In this document: piece by piece, positions 1 to 6,786 of the stretch | Layout of the letters: the number at the start of each line of letters is the position of its first letter | How positions within the stretch are numbered: position 1 is the first letter of the stretch | Assembly: GCA_031390175.1 (NCBI GenBank) | Contig: JANMTF010000205.1 | Location: 1-8,681 of the forward strand | DNA: 8,681 nt | Source of the DNA: JAAFIP01 sp031390175 | Lineage (GTDB): Bacteria; Pseudomonadota; Gammaproteobacteria; Burkholderiales; Burkholderiaceae_C | Direction: 5' to 3' | Position numbers and translations under genes: made by a program | The notes under the pieces: model-generated | Told to the model about the DNA's origin: nothing | Seen by the model: only the letters and a program-made list of their open reading frames with translations | Databases searched by the model: none

Positions 1-75
1 GCCCTGCACCAGCCTATAGGTGTAGTAGGCCTGCTCAGTCTTTTTGTTGTTGGTGATGGTGCGCCTGATAAACAT
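1..75 (-). CDS. IS1634-type transposase, N-terminal 25 codons (runs off left edge)
   Basis: Read on the minus strand from an ATG at 75-73, the frame is open to base 1 and gives 25 residues beginning MFIRRTITNNKKT and continuing with a YYTYRLVQ segment. This matches the N-terminal pattern I know from IS1634-family (IS4-like DDE) transposases: MFIRRT, a short polar linker, then a YYTYRLV strand. Such enzymes are roughly 500-600 residues long, so nearly all of the gene, including the DDE catalytic core, lies outside the window. It is transcribed away from the alkB remnant. The family assignment rests on recall of this short motif and not on a search. Whether the element is intact cannot be judged. 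Confidence 0.7.
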   Translation of the reverse strand, partial: MFIRRTITNNKKTEQAYYTYRLVQG

Positions 76-180
76 ATCTACATAGTAGACGCAAAACCAG
101 GGGGGGAATCTCGACTATTTAAATATTATGGCACAACAGAGGAATTTTTGACCAACCCCACTGTTTATGCGGGTTCCCAG
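1..180 (-). mobile_element. Terminal part of an IS1634-family insertion sequence (outer boundary inferred)
   Basis: The transposase start at 75 implies that the left end of the IS lies within the next hundred or so bases. The best candidate tip is the stretch that reads CTGGGAACCCGCATAAACAG on the minus strand, ending at 180. It is a plausible terminal inverted repeat, but its partner is outside the window and cannot be compared. Bases 76-155 would then be the untranslated leader of the transposase. They are AT-rich, include a run of seven G at 102-108, and hold no other gene. IS1634 elements are known for long target duplications of variable length; none can be tested here. The boundary is an inference. 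Confidence 0.45.
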
Positions 181-367
181 AGGGTGGGGACAAACAGGGG
201 CTTAAAAGTGACAAAGATGGGCTAGCATTAATGATGTAGAAATGGAATAAGCGAACGATAAGCGAGGCATGGCGACTGACACCAAGCTGCAAATTAGAGT
301 TGTCGCACCAGTCTAGGCTATACCCTAAGGTTTTACAGATTTCCCCGCTTGCCTGGAATAACCAGCT
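181..367. other. Non-coding stretch between IS end and alkB remnant
   Basis: No coding frame here looks real. In the frame of the alkB remnant there are stops at 314, 326 and 359. I see no clear promoter, tRNA or hairpin with a T-run. If the IS ends near 180, this is the old upstream region of alkB, possibly with its promoter separated from whatever gene lay further left. A minus-strand open frame at 119-376 crosses the inferred IS boundary and is not believed. Confidence 0.4.
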
Positions 368-1414
368 ATGCGACATTGCACCCCATGCGCCTGTTTGACC
401 TGCGTTTCCTTAGTAGGCGTGGTGGTAATGCCCCACCTCAGCGGCGTGTTTACACTGGTATTTTGGAGCGGCATAGCGTTGCTGGAGGTGGTTTTGCCCG
501 GCGGGAAAACGTCGCCAGCGGCTATCGATGCACAAGCCAACTCAAGCTATTTTCGCTGGATTTTGCGGATATTTGTAGTGATGCAGCTTACCTTGATAGA
601 TGTGGCAGCCTACACCATAGTGCACAGTAGCTGGCTCACCGCCCTGGGACTGACCTTTGCCGTAGGCTAAGTTTGCGGTGCGCAGGGCATTACCTTTGCG
701 CATGAACTGGGCCATAGCAAGCTGAAATTCGACCGTTTTTGCGCTTGGGTGCTGATGACCAGTGTGTGCTACGGGCACTTTATGGTGGAGCATTACCGTG
801 GCCACCACCCTCGCGCCGCCACCCATGACGCCCCGGCCTCGGCCGGCTATGGCGAGAGCCTGTACCACTTTTTACCCCGCACTGTGTGGGGCAGTCTGCA
901 AAGTGGCTGGCGGCTGGAAGGCCAGCGTATTGCGCAAATGAAGTCGTCTTGGCTGCGCAGCCCCTTGCTGTTCAGCGCCGTGGTGTCTTTGATGCTGTTA
1001 GTGCTGCCAGCCCTTTATTTAGAAGCGGGAGCAGCTATAAAATATGTAGTATTTTTTGCAGGCCAGTCGATGATAGCTTTCCTGCTGCTCGAGATTGTGC
1101 ATTACATTGAGCACTACGGCTTGCAGCGCAGCACGCAGGGCAATCAACGTGAGGCTTTTGGCATGATGCACGCTTGGAACGCTGACCATGTCGTGACCAA
1201 CAGCCTGTTGGTGAACCTGCAGCGCCACGCTGACCACCACATGCACGCCTGGAAGCCCTATGCCACCCTAGAGGCGCTACCTGGGCCGCAGCTGCCCACG
1301 GGGTATGCGGGTTGCCTTTGGCTGGCGATGGTGCCGCCTTTATGGTTCAAATTGATGCATGCGCGCATTGCTGCACTGCAAAAACAAGCCCCTACAGCCC
1401 TTGCAAACATCTAA
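368..1414 (+). pseudogene. alkB: Alkane 1-monooxygenase (AlkB family), interrupted by in-frame TAA and probable 5' frameshift
   Basis: AlkB is an inner-membrane di-iron hydroxylase that oxidises the terminal methyl of medium or long alkanes, using electrons from rubredoxin. From ATG 368 to TAA 1412-1414 one frame gives 348 codons, broken only by TAA at 668-670 (codon 101). The iron-binding motifs all lie after that stop: HELGH at codons 112-116, EHYRGHH at 141-147, IEHYG with His at 249, and LQRHADHH at 284-291. The tail PQLPTGYAG...PPLWFKLM also matches the family. Hydrophobic segments flank these motifs. The first residues (MRHCTPCACLTC) are Cys-rich and unlike the family. Another frame offers MRLFDLRFL from ATG 385, which would join the main frame after a one-base indel near 411-414. 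Translation restarting at ATG 749 would lose HELGH, so no active enzyme is expected. A sequencing error at either place cannot be excluded. No rubredoxin or AlkS-type regulator gene is visible. Confidence 0.8.
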
Positions 1415-1428
1415 AAATCCTTTATAAT
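1401..1428 (+). promoter_or_regulatory. Sigma70-type promoter for the rimP-nusA-infB operon
   Basis: A perfect -10 hexamer TATAAT (1423-1428) is preceded, with a 16-base spacer, by TTGCAA (1401-1406; four of six match TTGACA). The -35 box lies in the last codons of the alkB remnant, whose stop is 1412-1414. Transcription would start near 1435, about 54 bases before the rimP TTG. No comparable promoter is visible between here and rimP, so this is the best candidate for the operon promoter. Confidence 0.65.
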
Positions 1429-1444
1429 CAGACACATATCGACC

Positions 1445-1476
1445 AAACGGGCGGCATTTAGCGCCCGTTTTTTTTT
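1445..1476 (+). terminator. Intrinsic terminator-type hairpin in the rimP leader
   Basis: AAACGGGCG (1445-1453) pairs perfectly with CGCCCGTTT (1462-1470) around an 8-base loop. A T-tract covers 1468-1476, nine T in a row. It lies 31 bases after the alkB stop and would terminate that transcript. It also lies downstream of the promoter at 1401-1428 and only 12 bases before the rimP start codon, so operon transcripts must pass through it. The structure is seen directly; whether it terminates or attenuates in vivo is inference. Confidence 0.8.
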
Positions 1477-1488
1477 GGCTGAACGGTT

Positions 1489-2070
1489 TTGAGTCTGCAA
1501 ACCATTGTTGAAACCACGGTGAGTGGTTTGGGATACGACCTCGTAGAGATTGAGCGCTCTGCGGGTGGCCTGCTGCGCATCACCATTGACCATCCTTGGC
1601 AGCCGGGCGGCTCTGAGGCGCTGGTCGCGGTGGAAGACTGTGAGCGCGTCACGCGCCAGCTGCAGTTTGCACTGGAAGTGGAAGAGATCGATTACCGCAG
1701 GCTGGAGGTGTCCTCGCCAGGTATTGACCGCCCGCTGCGCCACTTGGCAGATTTAGAGCGTTTTGTGGGTGAGGTGATTGACCTGACTCTGAAGGCGCCA
1801 GTAGGTGATGCGGTGGCCAAGGACGAGCGTGGTACGGTGAGCGCCAACCGCAAAAAATTTCGCGGCACGCTGGAAAAGGTGGTCCACGATGAACAAGTGG
1901 GTTGGCAAATCGTCTGGAGCGATGCGCCCAAGGCCAAGCCGGGTGCGCGTGTGAGCGCCAAGAAAGCGCCGCCGCCAGTGCAGGCGCTGGGGTTTACGTT
2001 GGATGAGCTGCGCGAGGCGCGTTTGGCACCGATTGTGGACTTTAAGGGCCGCAAGCCAAAGACCGCTTGA
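1489..2070 (+). CDS. rimP: Ribosome maturation factor RimP
   Basis: RimP binds the free 30S subunit and helps late assembly around the central pseudoknot and protein S12. The 193-residue product has the N-terminal alpha/beta domain (about 1-83), with GLGYDLVEIE at 13-22 and the diagnostic SSPGIDRPL at 75-83. An SH3-like C-terminal domain follows. It is longer than the roughly 150 residues of the E. coli protein because of a basic, Ala/Pro-rich insert around 108-157, which I recall as usual in Comamonadaceae. The start is TTG 1489, because MSLQTIVETTV aligns with the usual N-terminus and no ATG or GTG lies nearby in frame except a GTG at 1519 that would cut the first helix. No good Shine-Dalgarno precedes it; upstream is only the T-tract of the leader hairpin and GGCTGAACGG. 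Weak translation initiation is therefore likely. It is the first gene of the operon. Confidence 0.93.
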   Translation: MSLQTIVETTVSGLGYDLVEIERSAGGLLRITIDHPWQPGGSEALVAVEDCERVTRQLQFALEVEEIDYRRLEVSSPGIDRPLRHLADLERFVGEVIDLTLKAPVGDAVAKDERGTVSANRKKFRGTLEKVVHDEQVGWQIVWSDAPKAKPGARVSAKKAPPPVQALGFTLDELREARLAPIVDFKGRKPKTA

Positions 2071-2152
2071 AGCAGACGATTTGATTTTTTTTTTGGTTGC
2101 AAGCACTTTGTGTTTGCCCATATTTAGTTTGATGATTTAAGGAGCTAGTGAC
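2071..2152 (+). promoter_or_regulatory. rimP-nusA spacer with T10 tract and nusA ribosome binding site
   Basis: This 82-base AT-rich gap carries ten T in a row (2085-2094) without a convincing GC-rich stem before it; only a 5-bp CAAGC/GCTTG pairing is seen further upstream, so it is not called a terminator. A weak promoter-like pair, TTGCAA (2097-2102) with CATATT (2119-2124) at 16 bases, could give extra nusA transcription, but this is speculative. AAGGAG at 2139-2144, eight bases before ATG 2153, is a clear ribosome binding site and fixes the nusA start. Confidence 0.55.
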
Positions 2153-3730
2153 ATGAACCGTGAAATGTTGATGCTGATTGAAGCCATTTCCCGTGAGAAA
2201 AACGTCGAGCAAGACGTGGTGTTTGGTGCTGTGGAAGCTGCCTTGGCGCAAGCTACCAAAAAGCTGCAACAAACCGAAGGCCATGGCGATGTGGAAATCC
2301 GCGTAGCACTAGACCGTGATTCTGGCAACTACGAAACCTTTCGCCGCTGGCTGGTGGTGGCAGACGACGCGGGCCTGCAAAACCCCGATGCCGAAGAAAT
2401 GTTGATGGACGCACGCGATCAGATCGCCGACATCGAAGAGGGTGACTACATCGAAAAACCGGTAGAGTCCGTGCCCATTGGCCGTATTGGCGCGATGGCG
2501 GCCAAGCAGGTCATTCTGCAAAAAATCCGTGATGCCGAGCGCGAGATTTTGCTTAACGACTTTATGAGCCGTGGCGACAAGATTTTTGTCGGCACCGTCA
2601 AGCGCATGGACAAGGGCGATATCATTGTCGAGAGCGGCCGTGTAGAAGGCCGCCTGCGCCGCAGCGAGATGATTCCTAAAGAAAACTTGCGCACCGGCGA
2701 CCGCGTGCGCGCCATGATCATGGAAGTAGACACCACCTTGCGCGGTGCCCCCATCATCTTGAGCCGCTCAGCCCCCGCTTACATGATTGAGCTCTTCCGC
2801 AACGAAGTGCCCGAGATCGAACAAGGCCTGTTGGAGATCAAGTCCTGCGCCCGTGACCCAGGTTCGCGCGCCAAGATTGCCGTGCTCTCGCATGACAAGC
2901 GCGTAGACCCGATCGGTACCTGCGTCGGTGTGCGCGGTTCGCGTGTGAACGGTGTCACTACCGAGCTGGCTGGTGAGCGCGTAGACATCGTGCTGTGGAG
3001 CGAAGATCCAGCGCAGTTTGTCATCGGCGCGCTGGCCCCGGCCAACGTCAGTTCCATCGTAGTGGACGAAGAGCGCCACGCCATGGATGTGGTGGTGGAC
3101 GAAGAGAACCTGGCTATCGCCATTGGCCGTGGTGGCCAAAACGTGCGCTTGGCTTCTGACCTCACCGGTTGGAAGATCAACATCATGGACGCTGCTGAGT
3201 CCGCGCAAAAGCAAGCCTCCGAGATAGAAACCACCCGCGCTTTGTTTATGGCCAAGCTGGATGTGGACCAGGAAGTGGCCGACATTTTGATTGAAGAAGG
3301 CTTTACCAGTCTGGAAGAGGTGGCCTACGTGCCGCTGCAAGAGATGCTGGAGATCGAAAGCTTCGACGAAGACACCGTCACCGAGTTGCGCACCCGCGCT
3401 AAAGACGCGCTGTTGACCATGGCGATTGCCAAAGAAGAGTCCGCTGAAGGCGGCGAAGTCAGCCAAGACCTCAACCACCTGGACGGTTTGACGCCTGAGC
3501 TGATTGCCAAGCTGGTTGAAAACAATATCCACACCCGTGACGACCTGGCCGACCTGGCCACCGACGAGCTGACTGATATCACCGGTCAGTCGGCCCCTGA
3601 GGCCACCGCGCTGATTATGAAAGCGCGAGAGCACTGGTTTGTCAACGATGCAAAGGCTGTTGATGCCAAGGCAGTTGATGCGAAAGCAGACCTTGCCAAA
3701 GCAGACGATACAGCGCCAGCGGCTCAGTAA
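2153..3730 (+). CDS. nusA: Transcription termination/antitermination factor NusA
   Basis: NusA rides on RNA polymerase near the RNA exit channel, promotes pausing and hairpin-dependent termination, and takes part in antitermination complexes with NusB, NusE and NusG. The 525-residue product shows the family order: RNA polymerase-binding N-terminal domain (about 1-130, starting MNREMLMLIEAIS), S1 domain (about 136-200, GDKIFVGTVKRMDKGD), KH1 with GVRG at 259-262, KH2 with GRGG at 325-328, and two acidic helix-hairpin-helix repeats (about 371-423 and 441-496). The second repeat is the one that in E. coli binds the alpha-subunit C-terminal domain. Length is normal for a two-repeat proteobacterial NusA, apart from a low-complexity tail at 499-525. 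ATG 2153 has a strong Shine-Dalgarno. The stop is 24 bases before infB. In E. coli this operon is autoregulated by NusA. Confidence 0.97.
   Translation: MNREMLMLIEAISREKNVEQDVVFGAVEAALAQATKKLQQTEGHGDVEIRVALDRDSGNYETFRRWLVVADDAGLQNPDAEEMLMDARDQIADIEEGDYIEKPVESVPIGRIGAMAAKQVILQKIRDAEREILLNDFMSRGDKIFVGTVKRMDKGDIIVESGRVEGRLRRSEMIPKENLRTGDRVRAMIMEVDTTLRGAPIILSRSAPAYMIELFRNEVPEIEQGLLEIKSCARDPGSRAKIAVLSHDKRVDPIGTCVGVRGSRVNGVTTELAGERVDIVLWSEDPAQFVIGALAPANVSSIVVDEERHAMDVVVDEENLAIAIGRGGQNVRLASDLTGWKINIMDAAESAQKQASEIETTRALFMAKLDVDQEVADILIEEGFTSLEEVAYVPLQEMLEIESFDEDTVTELRTRAKDALLTMAIAKEESAEGGEVSQDLNHLDGLTPELIAKLVENNIHTRDDLADLATDELTDITGQSAPEATALIMKAREHWFVNDAKAVDAKAVDAKADLAKADDTAPAAQ
3647..3706 (+). repeat. 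Four 15-base tandem repeats in the nusA 3' end
   Basis: Four consecutive 15-base units (3647-3661, 3662-3676, 3677-3691, 3692-3706) encode DAKAV, DAKAV, DAKAD and LAKAD. They form an Ala/Lys/Asp-rich tail after the last folded repeat of NusA. Units differ at several third positions, so the array is not freshly duplicated. Such in-frame units can expand or shrink without harming the folded domains. Confidence 0.75.
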
Positions 3731-3754
3731 TATCATGGAGACGATCAGAAAATT

Positions 3755-6751
3755 ATGTCAAGTACCACAGTCTCTGAGTTCGCAAACGAACTCAAAAAAT
3801 CCAACGACACCCTGTTAGAGCAGCTCAGGAGCGCAGGTGTGCCCAAAGCGTCTGCCAGCGACGCGCTGACCGATGCGGACAAGCAAAAGCTGCTGAGCTA
3901 TTTGCAAACCAGCCACGGCACCGCTTCGGCTGAGCGCAAAAAAATCACCTTGGTGAAAAAATCCACCACCGAGATCAAGCAAGCTGATGCCACTGGCAAA
4001 GCCCGCACCATCCAGGTCGAGGTGCGTAAAAAGCGCACCTTCGTTCAGCGTGACGACGAGGTGGAAAGCGTGGAGCAAACTGAGCCTGCCCCTGCTGTCG
4101 AGCCTGTCATTGACCATGCCGAGTTAACCCGCCGCGAGGAAGAGGCCCGCCGCCAAGCCGAGCTGCTGCGTCGCCAGGAAGAAGACCTGGCCGAACGCCG
4201 CGCCCTGCGCGAAGCGCAAGAAGCGCGCGACATGGCGGCAGCCATGCAGGCCGTAGATGCCGCTAACCGCGCCCAGGATGATGTGCAAAAAGAAGGCGCA
4301 ACCCAGCAGGAAGTTGCGCAAGCAGCTCCTAAAACGCTAGCGCAAATGCAGACCGAAGATGCTGCTCGAAAAATAGCTGCGCGCGCTGAAAAAGAAGCTG
4401 TCATAGCCGGTAAAGAAGCCCAGCAAGCAGACAGAGCTGCTGCACAGATCGATCTGCAGGCCAGCAAGGCGGCAGCCGCCGCCGCTGTGGCCGACCAAGC
4501 CAAAGCCGCAGCCAACGAAACCGTGCGTGTCGCTGCACAAGCTAAAGCTGACGACGTAGCCCGCGCCAAAGATCTCACCGATCGCCGCGATGTGGCCTTG
4601 GCCGAAGCCCAGGCCATTCGCGCCATGATGAGTGCGCCCAAGCGTGTGCTGGTCGCTAAAAAGCCCGAAGAACCCAAACCGGTGGCCAAAGACAGCGTCA
4701 AGGGTACGCTGCACAAGCCTGCTGGCACGCCTGGTGCCAAGCCCGGTGTCAAGCCTGCGGGCACTGGCACTTCCACGTCGCCCACAGCCGGTCCACGGGG
4801 CGCCAAAACCGAAGTCAAATCCGAGAAACTGTCCTCCAGCTGGGGTGGCGATCCGGCCAAGAAGAAAGAAATCAAAACCCGCGGCGACACCAGCGGCGGC
4901 GTAGGCCGTAGCAACTGGCGCTCAGGCCCGCGCGGCCGCCGCCGTGGCGAGGATGACCGCGAAGTCGCAGCTCCTGCAGCCGCCGTCGAGGCACGTATCA
5001 TCGAAGTGCATGTGCCTGAGACGATTACCGTGGCCGAATTGGCCCACAAGATGGCGGTCAAGTCATCCGAAGTGATCATGAAGCTGATGAAGCTGGGCCA
5101 GATGGTCACCATCAACCAGCCGCTGGACCAGGACACCGCCATGATCGTGGTCGAAGAAATGGGCCACAAAGCTGTCGTGGCTGCGCTGGACGACCCAGAG
5201 GCATTTACCGACGACGATACGACCGAGCAAACCGCCGAGCTGTTGCCGCGCGCCCCTGTGGTGACCGTCATGGGCCACGTCGACCACGGTAAAACATCTT
5301 TGCTGGACTACATTCGCCGTGCCAAAGTGGCCTCGGGCGAAGCCGGTGGCATTACCCAGCACATTGGCGCTTACCACGTGGAAACCCCGCGCGGTATGGT
5401 CTCCTTCCTCGATACTCCGGGCCACGAGGCGTTTACCGCCATGCGTGCCCGTGGTGCCAAGGCGACCGACATCGTGATCTTGGTGGTGGCAGCCGACGAC
5501 GGTGTGATGCCGCAAACCAAAGAAGCCATCAAGCATGCGAAAGCAGCCGGTGTGCCTTTGGTGGTGGCGATCAACAAGATCGACAAGCCCGGTAGCAACC
5601 TGGACCGTGTGCGCAACGAGCTGATTGCCGAAGAAGTGGTGCCCGAAGAATTTGGCGGCTCCTCACCTTTCGTGCAGGTCTCGGCCAAAACCGGTCAAGG
5701 CATTGATGATTTGCTGGAGCAGGTGCTGCTGCAAGCCGAGGTGCTGGAGCTGCGTGCGCCAGTCGATGCCATGGCCAAAGGCCTGGTGATTGAAGCGCGT
5801 CTGGACAAAGGCCGTGGCCCTGTGGCTACGGTGCTCGTGCAGTCGGGTACGCTCAAGGCGGGCGACATGGTGCTGGCTGGTTCCACCTATGGCCGCGTGC
5901 GCGCCATGTTGGACGAAAACGGCGTACCCGTCAAAACAGCGGGTCCGTCCATTCCGGTGGAAATCCAGGGTTTGACCGAGGTGCCTTCTGCGGGTGACGA
6001 GTTCATGGTGATGTTGGACGAGCGCCGTGTGCGCGAGATCGCCACCTACCGTGCTGGCAAGTTCCGCAATACCAAGCTGTCCAAGCTGCAAGCAGCCAAG
6101 TTGGAGAACATGTTCACCGACATCAATGCAGGCGAAGTCAAATTGCTGCCGGTGATTGTCAAGGCCGACGTGCAGGGTTCGCAGGAAGCGCTGGCGCAGT
6201 CATTGCTCAAGCTCTCGACCCCCGAGGTCAAGGTGCAAATGGTGTTCACCGCAGTGGGCGGTATTTCGGAGTCTGATGTGAACTTGGCCATTGCGTCCAA
6301 GGCCGTCATCATTGGCTTTAATACCCGCGCCGACGCAGGAGCCCGCAAGCTGGCCGAGAACAACGGCGTGGACATTCGTTACTACAACATCATCTACGAT
6401 GCAGTAGACGATGTGAAAGCAGCCTTGAGCGGCATGCTGACCCCAGACAAGAAAGAAGAAATCTTGGGTACCGCCGAGATTCGCCAGGTCTTCCGCGTGA
6501 CCAAAATCGGCTCAATTGCCGGTTGTATGGTGACCAGCGGTTTGGTCAAACGTACCGCCAAGCTGCGCCTGCTGCGCGAGAACGTGGTCATCTTCACGGG
6601 TGAACTCGACTCGCTCAAGCGCTTCAAAGACGACGCGAAAGAAGTCAAAGAAGGCTTCGAGTGCGGCTTGAACATCAAGAACTACAACGACATTCAAGAA
6701 AATGACGTGTTGGAGTTCTTTGAGATCAAGGAAGTGGCGCGTACGCTGTAA
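3755..6751 (+). CDS. infB: Translation initiation factor IF-2
   Basis: IF2 is the GTPase that places initiator fMet-tRNA on the 30S subunit and drives subunit joining. The 998-residue product has an N-terminal IF2_N domain (about 1-52), a basic patch (62-100), a long charged and Ala-rich linker likely to be helical (about 120-300), a Gly/Pro/Arg-rich stretch (about 312-400), and a second IF2_N domain (about 415-475). The GTPase domain follows, with GHVDHGKT (507-514), GGITQHIG (531-538), DTPG (553-556), NKID (607-610) and SAK (643-645). After it come domain II, domain III (VIVKADVQGSQEAL at 800-813) and the C-terminal fMet-tRNA-binding domain ending EFFEIKEVARTL. It is about 100 residues longer than E. 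coli IF2, all in the linker. ATG 3755 is chosen by the family N-terminus MSSTTVSEFA; the only Shine-Dalgarno-like GGAG (3737-3740) is 14 bases away, which is long. Confidence 0.97.
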   Translation: MSSTTVSEFANELKKSNDTLLEQLRSAGVPKASASDALTDADKQKLLSYLQTSHGTASAERKKITLVKKSTTEIKQADATGKARTIQVEVRKKRTFVQRDDEVESVEQTEPAPAVEPVIDHAELTRREEEARRQAELLRRQEEDLAERRALREAQEARDMAAAMQAVDAANRAQDDVQKEGATQQEVAQAAPKTLAQMQTEDAARKIAARAEKEAVIAGKEAQQADRAAAQIDLQASKAAAAAAVADQAKAAANETVRVAAQAKADDVARAKDLTDRRDVALAEAQAIRAMMSAPKRVLVAKKPEEPKPVAKDSVKGTLHKPAGTPGAKPGVKPAGTGTSTSPTAGPRGAKTEVKSEKLSSSWGGDPAKKKEIKTRGDTSGGVGRSNWRSGPRGRRRGEDDREVAAPAAAVEARIIEVHVPETITVAELAHKMAVKSSEVIMKLMKLGQMVTINQPLDQDTAMIVVEEMGHKAVVAALDDPEAFTDDDTTEQTAELLPRAPVVTVMGHVDHGKTSLLDYIRRAKVASGEAGGITQHIGAYHVETPRGMVSFLDTPGHEAFTAMRARGAKATDIVILVVAADDGVMPQTKEAIKHAKAAGVPLVVAINKIDKPGSNLDRVRNELIAEEVVPEEFGGSSPFVQVSAKTGQGIDDLLEQVLLQAEVLELRAPVDAMAKGLVIEARLDKGRGPVATVLVQSGTLKAGDMVLAGSTYGRVRAMLDENGVPVKTAGPSIPVEIQGLTEVPSAGDEFMVMLDERRVREIATYRAGKFRNTKLSKLQAAKLENMFTDINAGEVKLLPVIVKADVQGSQEALAQSLLKLSTPEVKVQMVFTAVGGISESDVNLAIASKAVIIGFNTRADAGARKLAENNGVDIRYYNIIYDAVDDVKAALSGMLTPDKKEEILGTAEIRQVFRVTKIGSIAGCMVTSGLVKRTAKLRLLRENVVIFTGELDSLKRFKDDAKEVKEGFECGLNIKNYNDIQENDVLEFFEIKEVARTL

Positions 6752-6786
6752 AAGGCGAACGCAAAAGCTAAGGCAAAGGACGGCTC

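Noticed and set aside
119..376. 85-codon minus-strand open frame between the IS and alkB
   Set aside because: It spans the inferred IS boundary, has no recognisable motif, and overlaps the alkB start; most likely chance.
836..855. CCGGCC/GGCCGG inverted repeat in alkB
   Set aside because: A short GC-rich palindrome without a T-tract inside coding sequence; expected by chance at this composition.
749..1414. A separate intact 221-residue AlkB-like gene starting at 749
   Set aside because: It is in the same frame as the upstream part and would lack the first histidine box at 701-715. It is treated as the distal part of one interrupted gene.
2768..3736. 322-codon minus-strand open frame opposite nusA
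   Set aside because: It is antisense to a certain gene, and its His/Gly/Val-rich composition is typical of a reversed reading of a GC-rich coding frame.
3735..3818. Small out-of-frame upstream ORF (ATG 3735) overlapping the infB start
   Set aside because: 27 codons with no ribosome binding site of its own; chance occurrence is more likely than a regulatory leader.
4230..4640. Internal in-frame ATGs in infB as starts of shorter IF2 isoforms, as in E. coli
   Set aside because: None of the ATGs in the linker has a convincing Shine-Dalgarno sequence; not claimed.
4045..5271. 408-codon minus-strand open frame opposite infB
   Set aside because: It is Ser/Ala/Arg low complexity produced by antisense reading of the Ala-rich IF2 linker; no domain is recognisable.
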